A stretch of DNA of 64,000 nt. Source: HT1-32 sp040219025 (GTDB taxonomy: Bacteria; Pseudomonadota; Alphaproteobacteria; Rhodospirillales; HT1-32). A program made the position numbers and the translations under genes. Positions 1 to 9,117 of the stretch are shown here, piece by piece. The stretch covers positions 124,001-188,000 of the forward strand of contig JAVJTE010000009.1 of NCBI GenBank assembly GCA_040219025.1, written 5' to 3'. The notes under the pieces were generated by a model. It saw only the letters and a list, made by a program, of their open reading frames with translations, ran no database searches and was not told the DNA's origin. The first letter of the stretch is position 1. Each line of letters begins with the position of its first letter.

Positions 1-1
1 C

Positions 2-1489
2 GTCGATGACGGGCGTCTTTTAAGAACCCCCCCGCACAATTTTGAAGCTGAACAGGCATTGCTGGGGGCTATCCTCGGCAACCAGCGTGCCTATGAACGG
101 GTCTCCGAGTTTCTGCGCCCCGAACATTTTGCCGATCCGGTGCATGGTCGCATTTATGATGCCTGCGGCCGCCTGATCGAGCGTGGCCAGATTGCCAACC
201 CGATCACACTGGCCCCCTATCTGGAAAACGACGAGATCATGCGGGAAGTCGGCGGGCAGCGCTATCTGGCGAAGCTCGTTGCGTCCATGGTCACCATCGT
301 CAATGCCGAAGACTATGCCCGGCAGGTTTATGACCTGCATATTCGCCGTGAACTGATCGACCTTGGCGAAGGCATGGTCAACGAGGCCTATCTGCCGAAG
401 ATTGACGAGCCGGCAATGAACCAGATCGAGGCCGCAGAACAGAAACTGTTCAACCTCGCCGCCTCCGGCGAATCAGAGCGCGGCTTTGTGTCTTTCCATG
501 ACGCAGCGACCAAAGCCGTCGAGATGGCAGAGGCTGCCTACAAGCGGGATGGCCATCTCAGCGGTATTTCAACCGGCCTGCGTGATGTCGACAACAAGCT
601 CGGCGGACTGCACCCTTCTGACCTGCTGATTCTTGCCGCCCGCCCTGCCATGGGGAAGACGTCATGGGCGACCAACGTCGCCTTCTATGCCGCCCAGGCC
701 CGTCGCAATGCCATCGACCGGGGCGAGGAAGGCCCGGATCTTGACGGTGGTGTTGTTGCCTTCTTCTCGCTCGAAATGTCTGCCGATCAGCTGGCGACAC
801 GTATCATGGCCGAAGCCACCGGCGTCTCCGGCGACCGGTTCCGGCGGGGCGATATCGATGACGACGATTTCGACCGCCTGACACAGGCGATGACGGTGCT
901 GAGCCAGATTCCCCTGTTCATCGATGACACCCCGGCTCTTTCGGTCAGCGCCCTGCGGACACGTTCACGCCGGCTGCAACGTATTCACGGTCTTGACCTG
1001 ATCGTCGTCGACTACCTTCAGCTGATGCGCGCCAGCCCCGGCACACGGGTGGAAAACCGGGTGCAGGAAGTCTCGGAAATCACCCGGGGCCTGAAGGCAC
1101 TCGCCAAGGAACTCAGCGTTCCGGTAATTGCCCTGTCCCAGCTCAGCCGCCAGGTGGAAAACCGTGACGACAAGCGGCCGCAGCTTTCTGACCTGCGCGA
1201 ATCGGGATCCATCGAGCAGGATGCTGACGTTGTCATGTTCATCTATCGCGATGAATATTACATGTCGGACGAGCCGCCGGAGCGCCGCGACAGTGAAACG
1301 GACGAGCACCACAACGCACGTGTCGAACGCTGGCAGCAGCGCCGCGAAGAATCGCGAAACATCGCCGAACTGATCATCGCCAAGCAACGTCACGGGCCGA
1401 CCGGTACGGTTCGGATGTACTTTGAAGGCGAAATCACGCAGTTTCGTGATCTGGACGAGTTTCACGATCAGGGCAATTTCAGCGAATGA
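2..1489 (+). CDS. dnaB: Replicative DNA helicase DnaB, 5' end cut by window edge
   Basis: This is the hexameric helicase that unwinds DNA at the replication fork. The frame is open from base 2 with no in-frame ATG, and residues encoded before the first TTG (59) already match the conserved DnaB N-terminus (RTPPHNFEAEQALLG), so the true start lies outside the window and 495 residues are visible. The N-terminal helical domain covers roughly visible residues 12-115. The RecA-like motor follows, with Walker A ARPAMGKTS near 637-663, Walker B DLIVVDYLQL near 995-1024 and the KQRHGPTGT arginine-finger loop near 1381-1407. No intein interrupts it. The stop overlaps the alr start (ATGA), so both are probably on one transcript. 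Confidence 0.97.
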   Translation, partial: VDDGRLLRTPPHNFEAEQALLGAILGNQRAYERVSEFLRPEHFADPVHGRIYDACGRLIERGQIANPITLAPYLENDEIMREVGGQRYLAKLVASMVTIVNAEDYARQVYDLHIRRELIDLGEGMVNEAYLPKIDEPAMNQIEAAEQKLFNLAASGESERGFVSFHDAATKAVEMAEAAYKRDGHLSGISTGLRDVDNKLGGLHPSDLLILAARPAMGKTSWATNVAFYAAQARRNAIDRGEEGPDLDGGVVAFFSLEMSADQLATRIMAEATGVSGDRFRRGDIDDDDFDRLTQAMTVLSQIPLFIDDTPALSVSALRTRSRRLQRIHGLDLIVVDYLQLMRASPGTRVENRVQEVSEITRGLKALAKELSVPVIALSQLSRQVENRDDKRPQLSDLRESGSIEQDADVVMFIYRDEYYMSDEPPERRDSETDEHHNARVERWQQRREESRNIAELIIAKQRHGPTGTVRMYFEGEITQFRDLDEFHDQGNFSE

Positions 1490-2604
1490 TTACTTCCGGT
1501 CCCGCAAGCGACATCGCCGGGGCGCATCTGACCATCGACCTGGAGGCCATCGCGGCCAACTGGCGCCAGCTTCAGGGCCGGACAGCACCGGCCGAATGCG
1601 GTGCCGTGGTCAAGGCAAACGCCTATGGCCTCGGCATCGAACGGGTCGCACCGGTGCTCTGGGACGCCGGCTGCCGGACCTTCTTTGTCGCACATATTGG
1701 CGAGGGCATTCAGCTGCGCGGGATTTTACCGGAAGCCGGTATCACCGTCCTGAATGGTCTGATGCCGGGAACCGCGCCGGTCTTTCTCGAACATAAGCTG
1801 ACACCGGCCCTGAACAGTCTCGACGAAATCTCGAACTGGGCGCGGCTTGGCCGGATGCGGGGTGGCCTCGCCGGATGGATACATGTTGATACCGGCATGT
1901 CCCGACTTGGACTTGATGAACGTGAAGCCGGCACCCTGATTGCCGAACCGGACCGTCTGACCGGTCTCTCGCCGATCGGGCTGATGACCCATCTGGCCTG
2001 TGCCGATATGCCCGATCATCCGACAAATGAGCTGCAGCGGCAGGCGTTCAACAGCTACAGACAGGCCCTGCCGATGTGCAGAACCAGTTTCGCCAATTCC
2101 TCCGGTCTGTTTCTGGGTAACGAATTCACCAGCGATGTCTCCCGCCCCGGAGTTGCCCTGTACGGTGTGAATCCGACACCGGAAAAGCCCAATCCGATGC
2201 GGCAAGTCGTTGAACTGCATGGCAAAATACTTCAGATCCGTCAAATTGACACCCCCCGGACCGTTGGCTATGGTTCCGCCTTCGAAGCGCCGGAAGGCTC
2301 TGTGCTGGCTACTGTTGCAGTCGGCTATGCAGACGGTTTCCTGCGTGCCCTCAGCGGTTCGGCGGTCGGATTCATTGATGGTGTGGAAGTGCCGATGGCC
2401 GGTCGTGTATCCATGGACACCATCATCTTTGATATCAGCGCGGTTGCGGAGCGTTATCGCAAGGTCGGACAGATGATCGAACTGATTGGGCCGAACCAGC
2501 CCGTCGACGAAATTGCCGGGCGTGCCGGCACCATAGGCTACGAAATACTCACCTCCCTCGGCGAACGATATCATCGCCAGTACCGGACATCCGATTCTCA
2601 ATGA
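1486..2604 (+). CDS. alr: Alanine racemase
   Basis: PLP enzyme that interconverts L- and D-alanine and supplies D-alanine for peptidoglycan. At 372 residues it has the usual family length. The N-terminal TIM barrel carries the PLP lysine in VVKANAYG (K43), and the second catalytic base is the tyrosine of VGYGSAF near residue 262. The late VAVGYADGFLR and GRVSMD motifs are typical of the C-terminal beta domain. The ATG overlaps the dnaB stop by four bases, and its own stop overlaps the next gene, so it is translationally coupled on both sides. It could be a biosynthetic (alr) or catabolic (dadX) type; linkage to dnaB favours the housekeeping enzyme. Confidence 0.95.
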   Translation: MITSGPASDIAGAHLTIDLEAIAANWRQLQGRTAPAECGAVVKANAYGLGIERVAPVLWDAGCRTFFVAHIGEGIQLRGILPEAGITVLNGLMPGTAPVFLEHKLTPALNSLDEISNWARLGRMRGGLAGWIHVDTGMSRLGLDEREAGTLIAEPDRLTGLSPIGLMTHLACADMPDHPTNELQRQAFNSYRQALPMCRTSFANSSGLFLGNEFTSDVSRPGVALYGVNPTPEKPNPMRQVVELHGKILQIRQIDTPRTVGYGSAFEAPEGSVLATVAVGYADGFLRALSGSAVGFIDGVEVPMAGRVSMDTIIFDISAVAERYRKVGQMIELIGPNQPVDEIAGRAGTIGYEILTSLGERYHRQYRTSDSQ

Positions 2605-3374
2605 ACCCGCTGGCGCCAATCGGCAGAATATTCATCGCCTTTCTGGCTGCTATCGGCCGGATCTCGGTTTTCACCCTGATTGCCGTCTCGCATTGCGTAC
2701 GACCGCCTTTCTATTTCCGGCATATCGGTCGGCAGATGCTCGATATCGGCTACTTCTCGCTACCCGTCGTCGGACTGACAGCCCTGTTTTCCGGCATGGT
2801 TCTGGCACTGCAAAGCTATACCGGATTCGGCAGCATCGCTTCCGAGGCCTCGGTTTCCAAAATCGTCGTGCTGTCCGTCACCCGTGAACTTGCGCCGGTT
2901 CTGGCCGGGCTGATGGTTGCGGGCCGGATCGGTGCCGCCATGGCGGCAGAAATCGGCACCATGCGGGTAACCGAACAGATCGACGCCCTGACCACGCTTT
3001 CAACCCACCCGATGAAATATCTCGTCGCGCCCCGGATCATTGCCGGGCTGACCATGATGCCTTTTCTGATCCTGATTGCCGATATCATCGGGGTGTTTGG
3101 CGGGTATGTCGTGGCTGTCTACAAACTGGGATTCAACCCTGCCGTCTATATCTCCGGCACATGGGAATCGCTGGAGGGCATCGGTGTGATCTCCGGGCTG
3201 GTCAAGGCGGCGGCTTTCGGCTTTCTGGTTGCCCTGATGGGCTGCTATCACGGCTATCACTCGAAAGGCGGCGCACAGGGCGTCGGGGCGGCGACCACAT
3301 CTGCCGTTGTCTCCGCCTCCATCCTGATTCTGGTCTTCAACTACATCATCACCGAACTGTTCTTTGGCGCCTGA
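2601..3374 (+). CDS. mlaE: MlaE-family ABC permease (phospholipid transport)
   Basis: Inner-membrane permease of an Mla-type ABC system that moves phospholipids between the inner and outer membranes. The 257-residue protein has about five hydrophobic segments and the family-specific stretches FSGMVLALQ (about residue 63) and VAGRIGAAMAAEIGTM (about residue 111), followed by the EQIDAL motif. It overlaps alr by four bases and is followed at once by the matching ATPase gene. No MlaD-like substrate-binding protein follows here, so the MCE partner must be encoded elsewhere. The family call is firm; the lipid substrate is inferred from the family. Confidence 0.92.
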   Translation: MNPLAPIGRIFIAFLAAIGRISVFTLIAVSHCVRPPFYFRHIGRQMLDIGYFSLPVVGLTALFSGMVLALQSYTGFGSIASEASVSKIVVLSVTRELAPVLAGLMVAGRIGAAMAAEIGTMRVTEQIDALTTLSTHPMKYLVAPRIIAGLTMMPFLILIADIIGVFGGYVVAVYKLGFNPAVYISGTWESLEGIGVISGLVKAAAFGFLVALMGCYHGYHSKGGAQGVGAATTSAVVSASILILVFNYIITELFFGA

Positions 3375-3375
3375 G

Positions 3376-4149
3376 ATGAGCGAGCACCCCAAAATAGACA
3401 TCCGGGGGCTGCACAAGTCTTTCGGCCCCAAGAAGGTGTTGCGGGGCGTGAACCTTTCGGTCAGCAGCGGCGAGTCCGTTGCCATCATCGGCGGCTCCGG
3501 CTCGGGCAAATCAGTCACCCTGAAATGTCTGCTGCGCCTGCTGCAGGCAGACCAGGGGGAAATCCTGATTGATGGCGAGGATATCACTACCGCGACAGGT
3601 GCCGCCCATGACGCGATGATGTCTCGGATCGGCGTGCTGTTTCAGGGGGCTGCCCTGTTCGACTCGCTGCCGGTCTGGGAGAATGTCGCGTTTGGCCTGA
3701 TCGCGGAAAAGGGCATGCAGCGCAAGGCTGCCCGCGAACTGGCGATCGAAAAGATGGCGCTGGTCGGCCTGTCCCCCGATCTGGCGGACAGATCCCCCGC
3801 CGAAATGTCAGGCGGGATGCAAAAACGTGCCGGTCTGGCGCGGGCGATAGCAACCGAGCCGGAAATTCTTTTGTTCGACGAGCCGACGACCGGCCTCGAC
3901 CCGCTGATGGCTGATGTTATCAACGACCTGATCGCTGACTGCGTCATCGACCTCGGCATTACCGCCCTGACCATCACGCATGACCTGCGCAGTGCGGCCG
4001 CCATCGCTGACCGCGTCGCCATGCTGTATGAGGGCGAGATCACCTGGAGCGGCCCCGTCGGCGACCTCCGCCAGAGCGGCAACCCGGTGATGGATCAGTT
4101 CATCCGCGGCGATGTTGACGGACCGATCCGGATCACGGGGCATTCATGA
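3376..4149 (+). CDS. mlaF: MlaF-family ABC ATPase
   Basis: ATP-binding partner of the MlaE permease. The ATG at 3376 lies one base after the mlaE stop and is preferred to an upstream TTG at 3364, giving 257 residues. Walker A GGSGSGKS is at residues 39-46, the Q-loop follows near residue 90 (VLFQGAALF), the signature is SGGMQKR and Walker B is LLFDEPTTGLDP. MSGGMQKRAGLARA is typical of the Mla/Ttg2A branch. Its stop overlaps radA (ATGA). Confidence 0.92.
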   Translation: MSEHPKIDIRGLHKSFGPKKVLRGVNLSVSSGESVAIIGGSGSGKSVTLKCLLRLLQADQGEILIDGEDITTATGAAHDAMMSRIGVLFQGAALFDSLPVWENVAFGLIAEKGMQRKAARELAIEKMALVGLSPDLADRSPAEMSGGMQKRAGLARAIATEPEILLFDEPTTGLDPLMADVINDLIADCVIDLGITALTITHDLRSAAAIADRVAMLYEGEITWSGPVGDLRQSGNPVMDQFIRGDVDGPIRITGHS

Positions 4150-5546
4150 AGAAATCCGCCTCCCGTTATGTCTGTCAGGAATGCGGAACCAGCACGACCC
4201 GGTGGGCTGGCAGATGCGACGGATGCGGTGCCTGGAACAGTATCGTTGAAGAAGCTGTGCCGGAGACCGTGCCGAAAGGACTGGGCAAGACAAAGGGCCG
4301 GCGAATCAACCTGGTCCCGTTAAGCGGTGCCTCCGCCACAGAACCGCGACGACCAACCGGTATTTCAGAACTGGACCGGGTCAGCGGCGGCGGGCTGGTT
4401 CCCGGATCGGCTATTCTGATCGGGGGTGATCCGGGCATCGGCAAATCAACCCTGCTGCTGCAGGCAGCCGCACAGGCATCGAGAACCTCCCGTGCGATCT
4501 ATATTTCCGGTGAGGAAGCGATTGACCAGATCCGGATGCGGGCGTTCCGCCTGGGGCTTGCTGATGCGCCGCTGGAACTGGCCGCGGCAACGAATGTCCG
4601 CGATATCATTGCAACCCTGCAGGAAGGCCCTGCCCCGTCGGTCGTGATCATCGATTCCATCCAGACCATGTTCCTCGACAACCTCGATTCTGCCCCCGGC
4701 ACCGTCGCTCAGGTACGGTCAGCAGCGGCTGAACTGGTCCGCATTGCCAAGCGCGTGGGTTTCGCCCTGTTTCTGGTTGGCCATGTCACCAAGGACGGCG
4801 GCATTGCCGGCCCCCGCGTGCTGGAACATATGGTCGATACCGTCATGTATTTTGAAGGCGACCGCTCACACCAGTTTCGTATCCTCCGTGCCGTAAAGAA
4901 CCGATTCGGTCCAACCGATGAAATCGGCGTTTTCGAGATGTCCGAAGGCGGACTGGGCGAAGTTGCCAACCCATCCGAGATATTTCTTGGCGACCGGGAT
5001 TCGAAAGTCAGCGGAGCCTGTGTCTTTGCCGGGATGGAGGGCAGCCGTCCCGTCCTTGTGGAAATTCAGGCGCTTGTGGCCTCATCCTCGCTTGGCACAC
5101 CGCGCCGGGCCGTCGTCGGATGGGACTCCGGACGGCTGGCGATGATTCTTGCGGTGCTGGAAGCCCGCTGCGGCCTTGCCCTTGGCGGGTGTGACGTATA
5201 TCTGAACGTCGCCGGAGGCTATCGCATCAGCGAACCCGCTGCGGATCTGGCAGTTGCCGCAGCCCTGGTCAGTGCACAGGCGGATTGTGCAATGCCGGAA
5301 CGAACGGTCGTTTTTGGTGAAATCGGCCTTGGCGGCGAAGTCCGTGCTGTCGGACGCGCGGATGCAAGATTGCGGGAAGCGGCGAAACTCGGCTTTGAAA
5401 GGGCAATCACGCCGGACATGAAGAAAAACAAGGTCAAATCAACCGACGGAATTACCCTGGAAACCGTCAGCCATGTCGCCGATCTGGTCGCCAGCATAGC
5501 CCAGCGCGCCGGTGGCCTGCGACAAAGCGAGACAGGTTATGAGTAA
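4146..5546 (+). CDS. radA: DNA repair protein RadA
   Basis: RadA is a RecA-like motor that promotes branch migration during recombinational repair. The 466-residue protein has the full architecture: an N-terminal four-cysteine zinc finger (C10, C13, C24, C27), Walker A GGDPGIGKST near residues 93-102, the RadA-specific KNRFG motif near residue 251, and a C-terminal Lon-protease-like domain from about residue 280. It overlaps mlaF by four bases and the following cvpA by eight, inside the same run of co-oriented genes. Nothing appears broken. Confidence 0.96.
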   Translation: MKKSASRYVCQECGTSTTRWAGRCDGCGAWNSIVEEAVPETVPKGLGKTKGRRINLVPLSGASATEPRRPTGISELDRVSGGGLVPGSAILIGGDPGIGKSTLLLQAAAQASRTSRAIYISGEEAIDQIRMRAFRLGLADAPLELAAATNVRDIIATLQEGPAPSVVIIDSIQTMFLDNLDSAPGTVAQVRSAAAELVRIAKRVGFALFLVGHVTKDGGIAGPRVLEHMVDTVMYFEGDRSHQFRILRAVKNRFGPTDEIGVFEMSEGGLGEVANPSEIFLGDRDSKVSGACVFAGMEGSRPVLVEIQALVASSSLGTPRRAVVGWDSGRLAMILAVLEARCGLALGGCDVYLNVAGGYRISEPAADLAVAAALVSAQADCAMPERTVVFGEIGLGGEVRAVGRADARLREAAKLGFERAITPDMKKNKVKSTDGITLETVSHVADLVASIAQRAGGLRQSETGYE

Positions 5547-6207
5547 CTGGCCGGACCATATCGTCGATATTGCCGTGCTGCTGCTGATCGTGCTGTCCGG
5601 CGGTCTGGCGTTCTTCCGTGGCTTTGTGCATGAAGTTCTGGCCGTTGCCGGCTGGATCGGTGCCATTTTTGCGGCCTGGTATGGCTATGGCGAACTCTCA
5701 CCCTATTTACAGGAACTGATCGCCAACAAGAAAACGGCGGATATTGCGGCCGGGGTTATCCTTTTTGTTGTTACCCTGGCGCTGCTGTCACTGTTCACCC
5801 GTGCAGTTTCGCGCCGGGTACAGGAAAGCGCACTGAATGCCGTTGACCGTTCGCTCGGCTTTCTGTTCGGCATTGTCCGCGGCGGCGTGATCGTCTGTCT
5901 GGGCTGGATGCTGGTCAGCTGGACAATCCCGCAGGAAGACCAGCCGGGCTGGCTGACCAATACCCGCACGGCACCACTGGCCGAAAAAGGGGCGAGAATT
6001 CTGCGCGGGCTGGCCCCGAACAGCGAACGCGCCGGTGCCAAAGCGGCCGGTGATGCCAAAGACAAGCTGAAGGGTGCCCTCGACGGAGGCAGGCTGTTTG
6101 AACAGCTGGTCGTGCCCCCCCCGGCCAAAGGCAAGGACGAGACACAAGGCGGATACAGTTCAGATGCCCGAAAAAAAGCCGACGAACTGATGAAGCAAAC
6201 GCAGTAA
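5539..6207 (+). CDS. cvpA: CvpA-family membrane protein
   Basis: CvpA proteins are small inner-membrane proteins linked to colicin V production and envelope stress; their molecular role is unclear. The ATG at 5539 (MSNWPDHIVD) is chosen over an upstream GTG at 5512 because homologous-looking sequence begins there. It gives 222 residues with four hydrophobic helices in the first 140 (the first is about residues 10-27) and a polar, Lys/Ala-rich tail. Placement just before purF is the classic cvpA-purF pairing and supports the call. Confidence 0.88.
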   Translation: MSNWPDHIVDIAVLLLIVLSGGLAFFRGFVHEVLAVAGWIGAIFAAWYGYGELSPYLQELIANKKTADIAAGVILFVVTLALLSLFTRAVSRRVQESALNAVDRSLGFLFGIVRGGVIVCLGWMLVSWTIPQEDQPGWLTNTRTAPLAEKGARILRGLAPNSERAGAKAAGDAKDKLKGALDGGRLFEQLVVPPPAKGKDETQGGYSSDARKKADELMKQTQ

Positions 6208-6232
6208 TGCACAACGCATCCCGGAGCGTGAC

Positions 6233-7696
6233 ATGACAGGCCATACCCATCCCTTCGACGATGACAAACTGCATGAAGAATGTGGTGTGTTTGGCATCAT
6301 GGGTCATATTGATGCCTCCGCACTGACAGCACTCGGACTCCATGCCCTGCAGCACCGGGGACAGGAAGCCGCCGGGATCGTCTCCTACAATCACCAGAAC
6401 GGTCAGTACTATACGCATCGCGGCCTCGGGCATGTCGCCGACAATTTCGGTCGCGACGATGTCATCAAGCAGCTGCCCGGAATGGCCGCCATCGGGCACA
6501 ACCGTTATGCCACGACCGGCGACACCATCCTGCGCAATGTGCAGCCGCTGTTTGCCGAACTGAGCTTCGGCGGCTTTGCGGTCTGCCATAACGGCAATCT
6601 CACCAACTCGGTCGACCTGCGCCGGCGGCTGGTCAAACGCGGCTGCATATTCCAGTCGACGATGGATACGGAAACCATCATTCATCTGGTCGCCATCAGT
6701 GAATACACCACGGTCGTCGACCGCATCATTGACGCGACACGCCAGATCGAAGGTGCCTATTCCTTTCTCGCCATGACAGATTCGGCTCTGGTCGGGGTAC
6801 GCGATCCGCATGGCGTCCGGCCACTGATCCTCGGACGACTGGATGGTGCTTACCTGCTGACGTCCGAGACCTGTGCCCTGGACATCATTGGTGCTGACTA
6901 TATCCGCGATATTGATCCCGGCGAGATGGTTGTCATAACCGAAAGCGGCGTCCGGTCGATCAAGCCCTTTCCGAAACAGAAGCACCGTTTCTGCATCTTT
7001 GAGTATATCTATTTCGCCCGCCCGGACAGTGTACTGGAGGGAAAGTCTGTCTATGACGCCCGTACCCGCATCGGGGCCGAGCTGTCGCGTGAAAGCAATA
7101 TCGATGCAGATGTCGTGATCCCCGTGCCTGACTCGGGCGTTCCGGCTGCCATCGGCTATGCGCATGAATCCGGCATCCCGTTCGAGCTTGGCATTATCCG
7201 CAATCACTATGTCGGGCGAACCTTCATTGAGCCGACCGACAATATCCGCCATCTCGGGGTGAAGCTGAAACATAACGCCAACCGGGCGATCATTGAGGGC
7301 AAACGGGTCATTCTGGTTGATGACTCCATCGTTCGCGGCACCACGTCGCGCAAGATTGTCGAGATGGTCCGGCGTGCCGGTGCCGCGGAAGTCCATATGC
7401 GCATCTCAAGCCCGCCGACGGCACATCCCTGCTACTACGGAATTGATACGCCCGAGAAGGAAGAGCTGATGGCATCCCGGTTTGATCTTGCCGGAATGGC
7501 CCGCGAAATCGGTGTCGACAGCCTTGCCTACATATCAATGGACGGGCTGTATCGTGCCATGGGCGAGGCCGGACGAAACAACGAAAGCCCGCAATTCTGT
7601 GATGCCTGTTTCAGCGGCGAATATCCGATCACGGTTTTTGACCGCCAGTCCGGCAAGGCCCCGGCCCAGCTGTCCCTGTTGTCGGAGCGTTCCTGA
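6233..7696 (+). CDS. purF: Amidophosphoribosyltransferase
   Basis: First committed step of purine synthesis: PRPP plus glutamine gives 5-phosphoribosylamine. The 487-residue protein carries a 16-residue propeptide ahead of the nucleophile C17 (EECGVFG), so it belongs to the Bacillus-like, processed class. Cysteines compatible with the [4Fe-4S] cluster of that class are in HRFCIFEY, HPCYYGID and FCDACFSGEY. The PRPP loop is VILVDDSIVRGTTS near residue 360. It lies 25 bases after cvpA. Cluster binding is inferred from the cysteine pattern. Confidence 0.96.
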   Translation: MTGHTHPFDDDKLHEECGVFGIMGHIDASALTALGLHALQHRGQEAAGIVSYNHQNGQYYTHRGLGHVADNFGRDDVIKQLPGMAAIGHNRYATTGDTILRNVQPLFAELSFGGFAVCHNGNLTNSVDLRRRLVKRGCIFQSTMDTETIIHLVAISEYTTVVDRIIDATRQIEGAYSFLAMTDSALVGVRDPHGVRPLILGRLDGAYLLTSETCALDIIGADYIRDIDPGEMVVITESGVRSIKPFPKQKHRFCIFEYIYFARPDSVLEGKSVYDARTRIGAELSRESNIDADVVIPVPDSGVPAAIGYAHESGIPFELGIIRNHYVGRTFIEPTDNIRHLGVKLKHNANRAIIEGKRVILVDDSIVRGTTSRKIVEMVRRAGAAEVHMRISSPPTAHPCYYGIDTPEKEELMASRFDLAGMAREIGVDSLAYISMDGLYRAMGEAGRNNESPQFCDACFSGEYPITVFDRQSGKAPAQLSLLSERS

Positions 7697-7698
7697 AC

Positions 7699-8430
7699 AT
7701 GCCGTCTGACGGTCGGATTGCCCTGATCACCGGGGCCTCCCGCGGTATCGGTGCCGCAACGGCGAAGCGACTGGCCCGTGATGGCGTGCATGTCATCCTG
7801 GTGGCCCGCACGGTTGGTGCGCTGGAAGAGGTCGATGACGTTATCCAGTCCGCCGGCGGCTCTGCCACCCTCGTCCCGCTTGACCTGCGCGAGCATGACA
7901 AGATCGACCAGATGGCCGCCTCGATCTACGACCGCTGGAAAAAGCTGGATATTCTTGTCGGCAATGCCGGCATTCTGGGTGAACTGACCCCGGTTTCCCA
8001 TCTCGCGCCAAAAATCTGGGACTCCATCCTGCAGGTCAATGTCACGGCGAACTGGCGGCTGTTACGGGTCTTTCACCCGCTTCTGACGCAGTCTGACGCC
8101 GGGCGTGCCGTGTTCATGACCTCCGGCTACAGTAGCGGTTCGCAACCCTTCTTCGGTGCCTATGCCGCCGGTCAGGCCGCGCTTGAAAGCCTGGTCCGGA
8201 CCCATGCAATGGAGACCGCAGAAACGACAGTCCGCACCAACCTGTTTGCGCCGCTGCCTGCCCGCACCGCCCTGCGCGCCGCCGGATTTCCCGGCGAGCC
8301 GGAAGATCGGCAGATCCATCCGGATCAGGTGGCTGAACAGCTGATGCCGCTGCTGCAGCCGGACTGGCAGACAAATGGCGAGGTCATCAGCATGACCGCG
8401 CCTGCTTCAACAGAAGGTGGCCGGGCATGA
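7699..8430 (+). CDS. SDR-family protein with altered catalytic lysine
   Basis: A 243-residue short-chain dehydrogenase/reductase fold protein. The cofactor loop TGASRGIG (about residues 12-19) and the NAG motif (about residue 90) are intact, so NAD(P) binding is likely. The active site is odd: a serine-rich strand (MTSGYSSGS) leads to Y155-A-A-G-Q159, where the family normally has YxxxK. The codon at 8173-8175 is CAG, read directly. Loss of the lysine should impair classical dehydrogenase chemistry, so this may be a non-canonical enzyme or a binding protein. It starts three bases after purF and overlaps the methyltransferase behind it by four. Substrate unknown. Confidence 0.85.
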   Translation: MPSDGRIALITGASRGIGAATAKRLARDGVHVILVARTVGALEEVDDVIQSAGGSATLVPLDLREHDKIDQMAASIYDRWKKLDILVGNAGILGELTPVSHLAPKIWDSILQVNVTANWRLLRVFHPLLTQSDAGRAVFMTSGYSSGSQPFFGAYAAGQAALESLVRTHAMETAETTVRTNLFAPLPARTALRAAGFPGEPEDRQIHPDQVAEQLMPLLQPDWQTNGEVISMTAPASTEGGRA

Positions 8431-9104
8431 AGGAAACCTCGAAAGCCATTCAGCGACGGCTGCATGATCCGAATTTCGCCAGTCGCTATTTCATTGGTGT
8501 CGGTCTCGACATTCTCGGCGGAAATGACCCGCTCGGTCTCTATAACGAGCTGTTCCCGAAGCTGAAAAGCGTTCGCGCCTGGGGGCCCGATGACGGCGAT
8601 CCACAGACCCTGACCGACCTGAAAGATGAAAGCTTCGACTTCGTTCACTGCGTTCAGGCACTGGCCCGCCTTGACGACCCGAAACGGGCTCTGGTCAGCT
8701 GGTTCAGGGTATTGAAGCCCGGTGGTCATATGGTGCTCACCCTGCCCGACGAGGATCTGTATGAGCAGGGCCGTTTTCCGTCTACCTTCGCGCCCGGTCA
8801 TCGCTGGTCCTTCACCATTCACAAGGCGAAAAGCTGGAGCCCGCGCTCGATCAACCTGCTGGATACGGTGGTCCGCATTTCACCGGCGGCGGAAATTGTG
8901 AAGGTGGAACTGCTGAACGCCACCTATCGCTACAACCTGCCCCGTTTCGACCAGACGCTGACCCCGACCGGCGAAAGCGCGATTGAACTGATCATCCGCA
9001 AACGCCCCCGGGCCGAAACCGACTTCGGCGGACATCCCCCGCGCCCGGGCGAGGTAAACGAGAAACTGGCGGGCCTGCTGACCGGGCTGCCCGTAAAGCG
9101 CTAG
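8427..9104 (+). CDS. Class I SAM-dependent methyltransferase-like protein
   Basis: A 225-residue protein with the second half of a class I methyltransferase fold: FDFVHCVQALARLDDP (about residues 70-86) resembles the motif IV region and VLKPGGHMVLTLPD (about residues 94-107) the post-IV strand of type 11 methyltransferases. The usual GxGxG loop is replaced by GVGLDILGG, which still looks like a nucleotide-binding turn. It overlaps the SDR gene by four bases and ends the left-hand run of co-oriented genes. The substrate cannot be told from sequence. Confidence 0.75.
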   Translation: MKETSKAIQRRLHDPNFASRYFIGVGLDILGGNDPLGLYNELFPKLKSVRAWGPDDGDPQTLTDLKDESFDFVHCVQALARLDDPKRALVSWFRVLKPGGHMVLTLPDEDLYEQGRFPSTFAPGHRWSFTIHKAKSWSPRSINLLDTVVRISPAAEIVKVELLNATYRYNLPRFDQTLTPTGESAIELIIRKRPRAETDFGGHPPRPGEVNEKLAGLLTGLPVKR

Positions 9105-9117
9105 AACACCGGACGGG

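Noticed and set aside
59..1489. TTG at 59 as the dnaB start
   Set aside because: Conserved DnaB residues are encoded in frame before it, so the gene begins left of the window.
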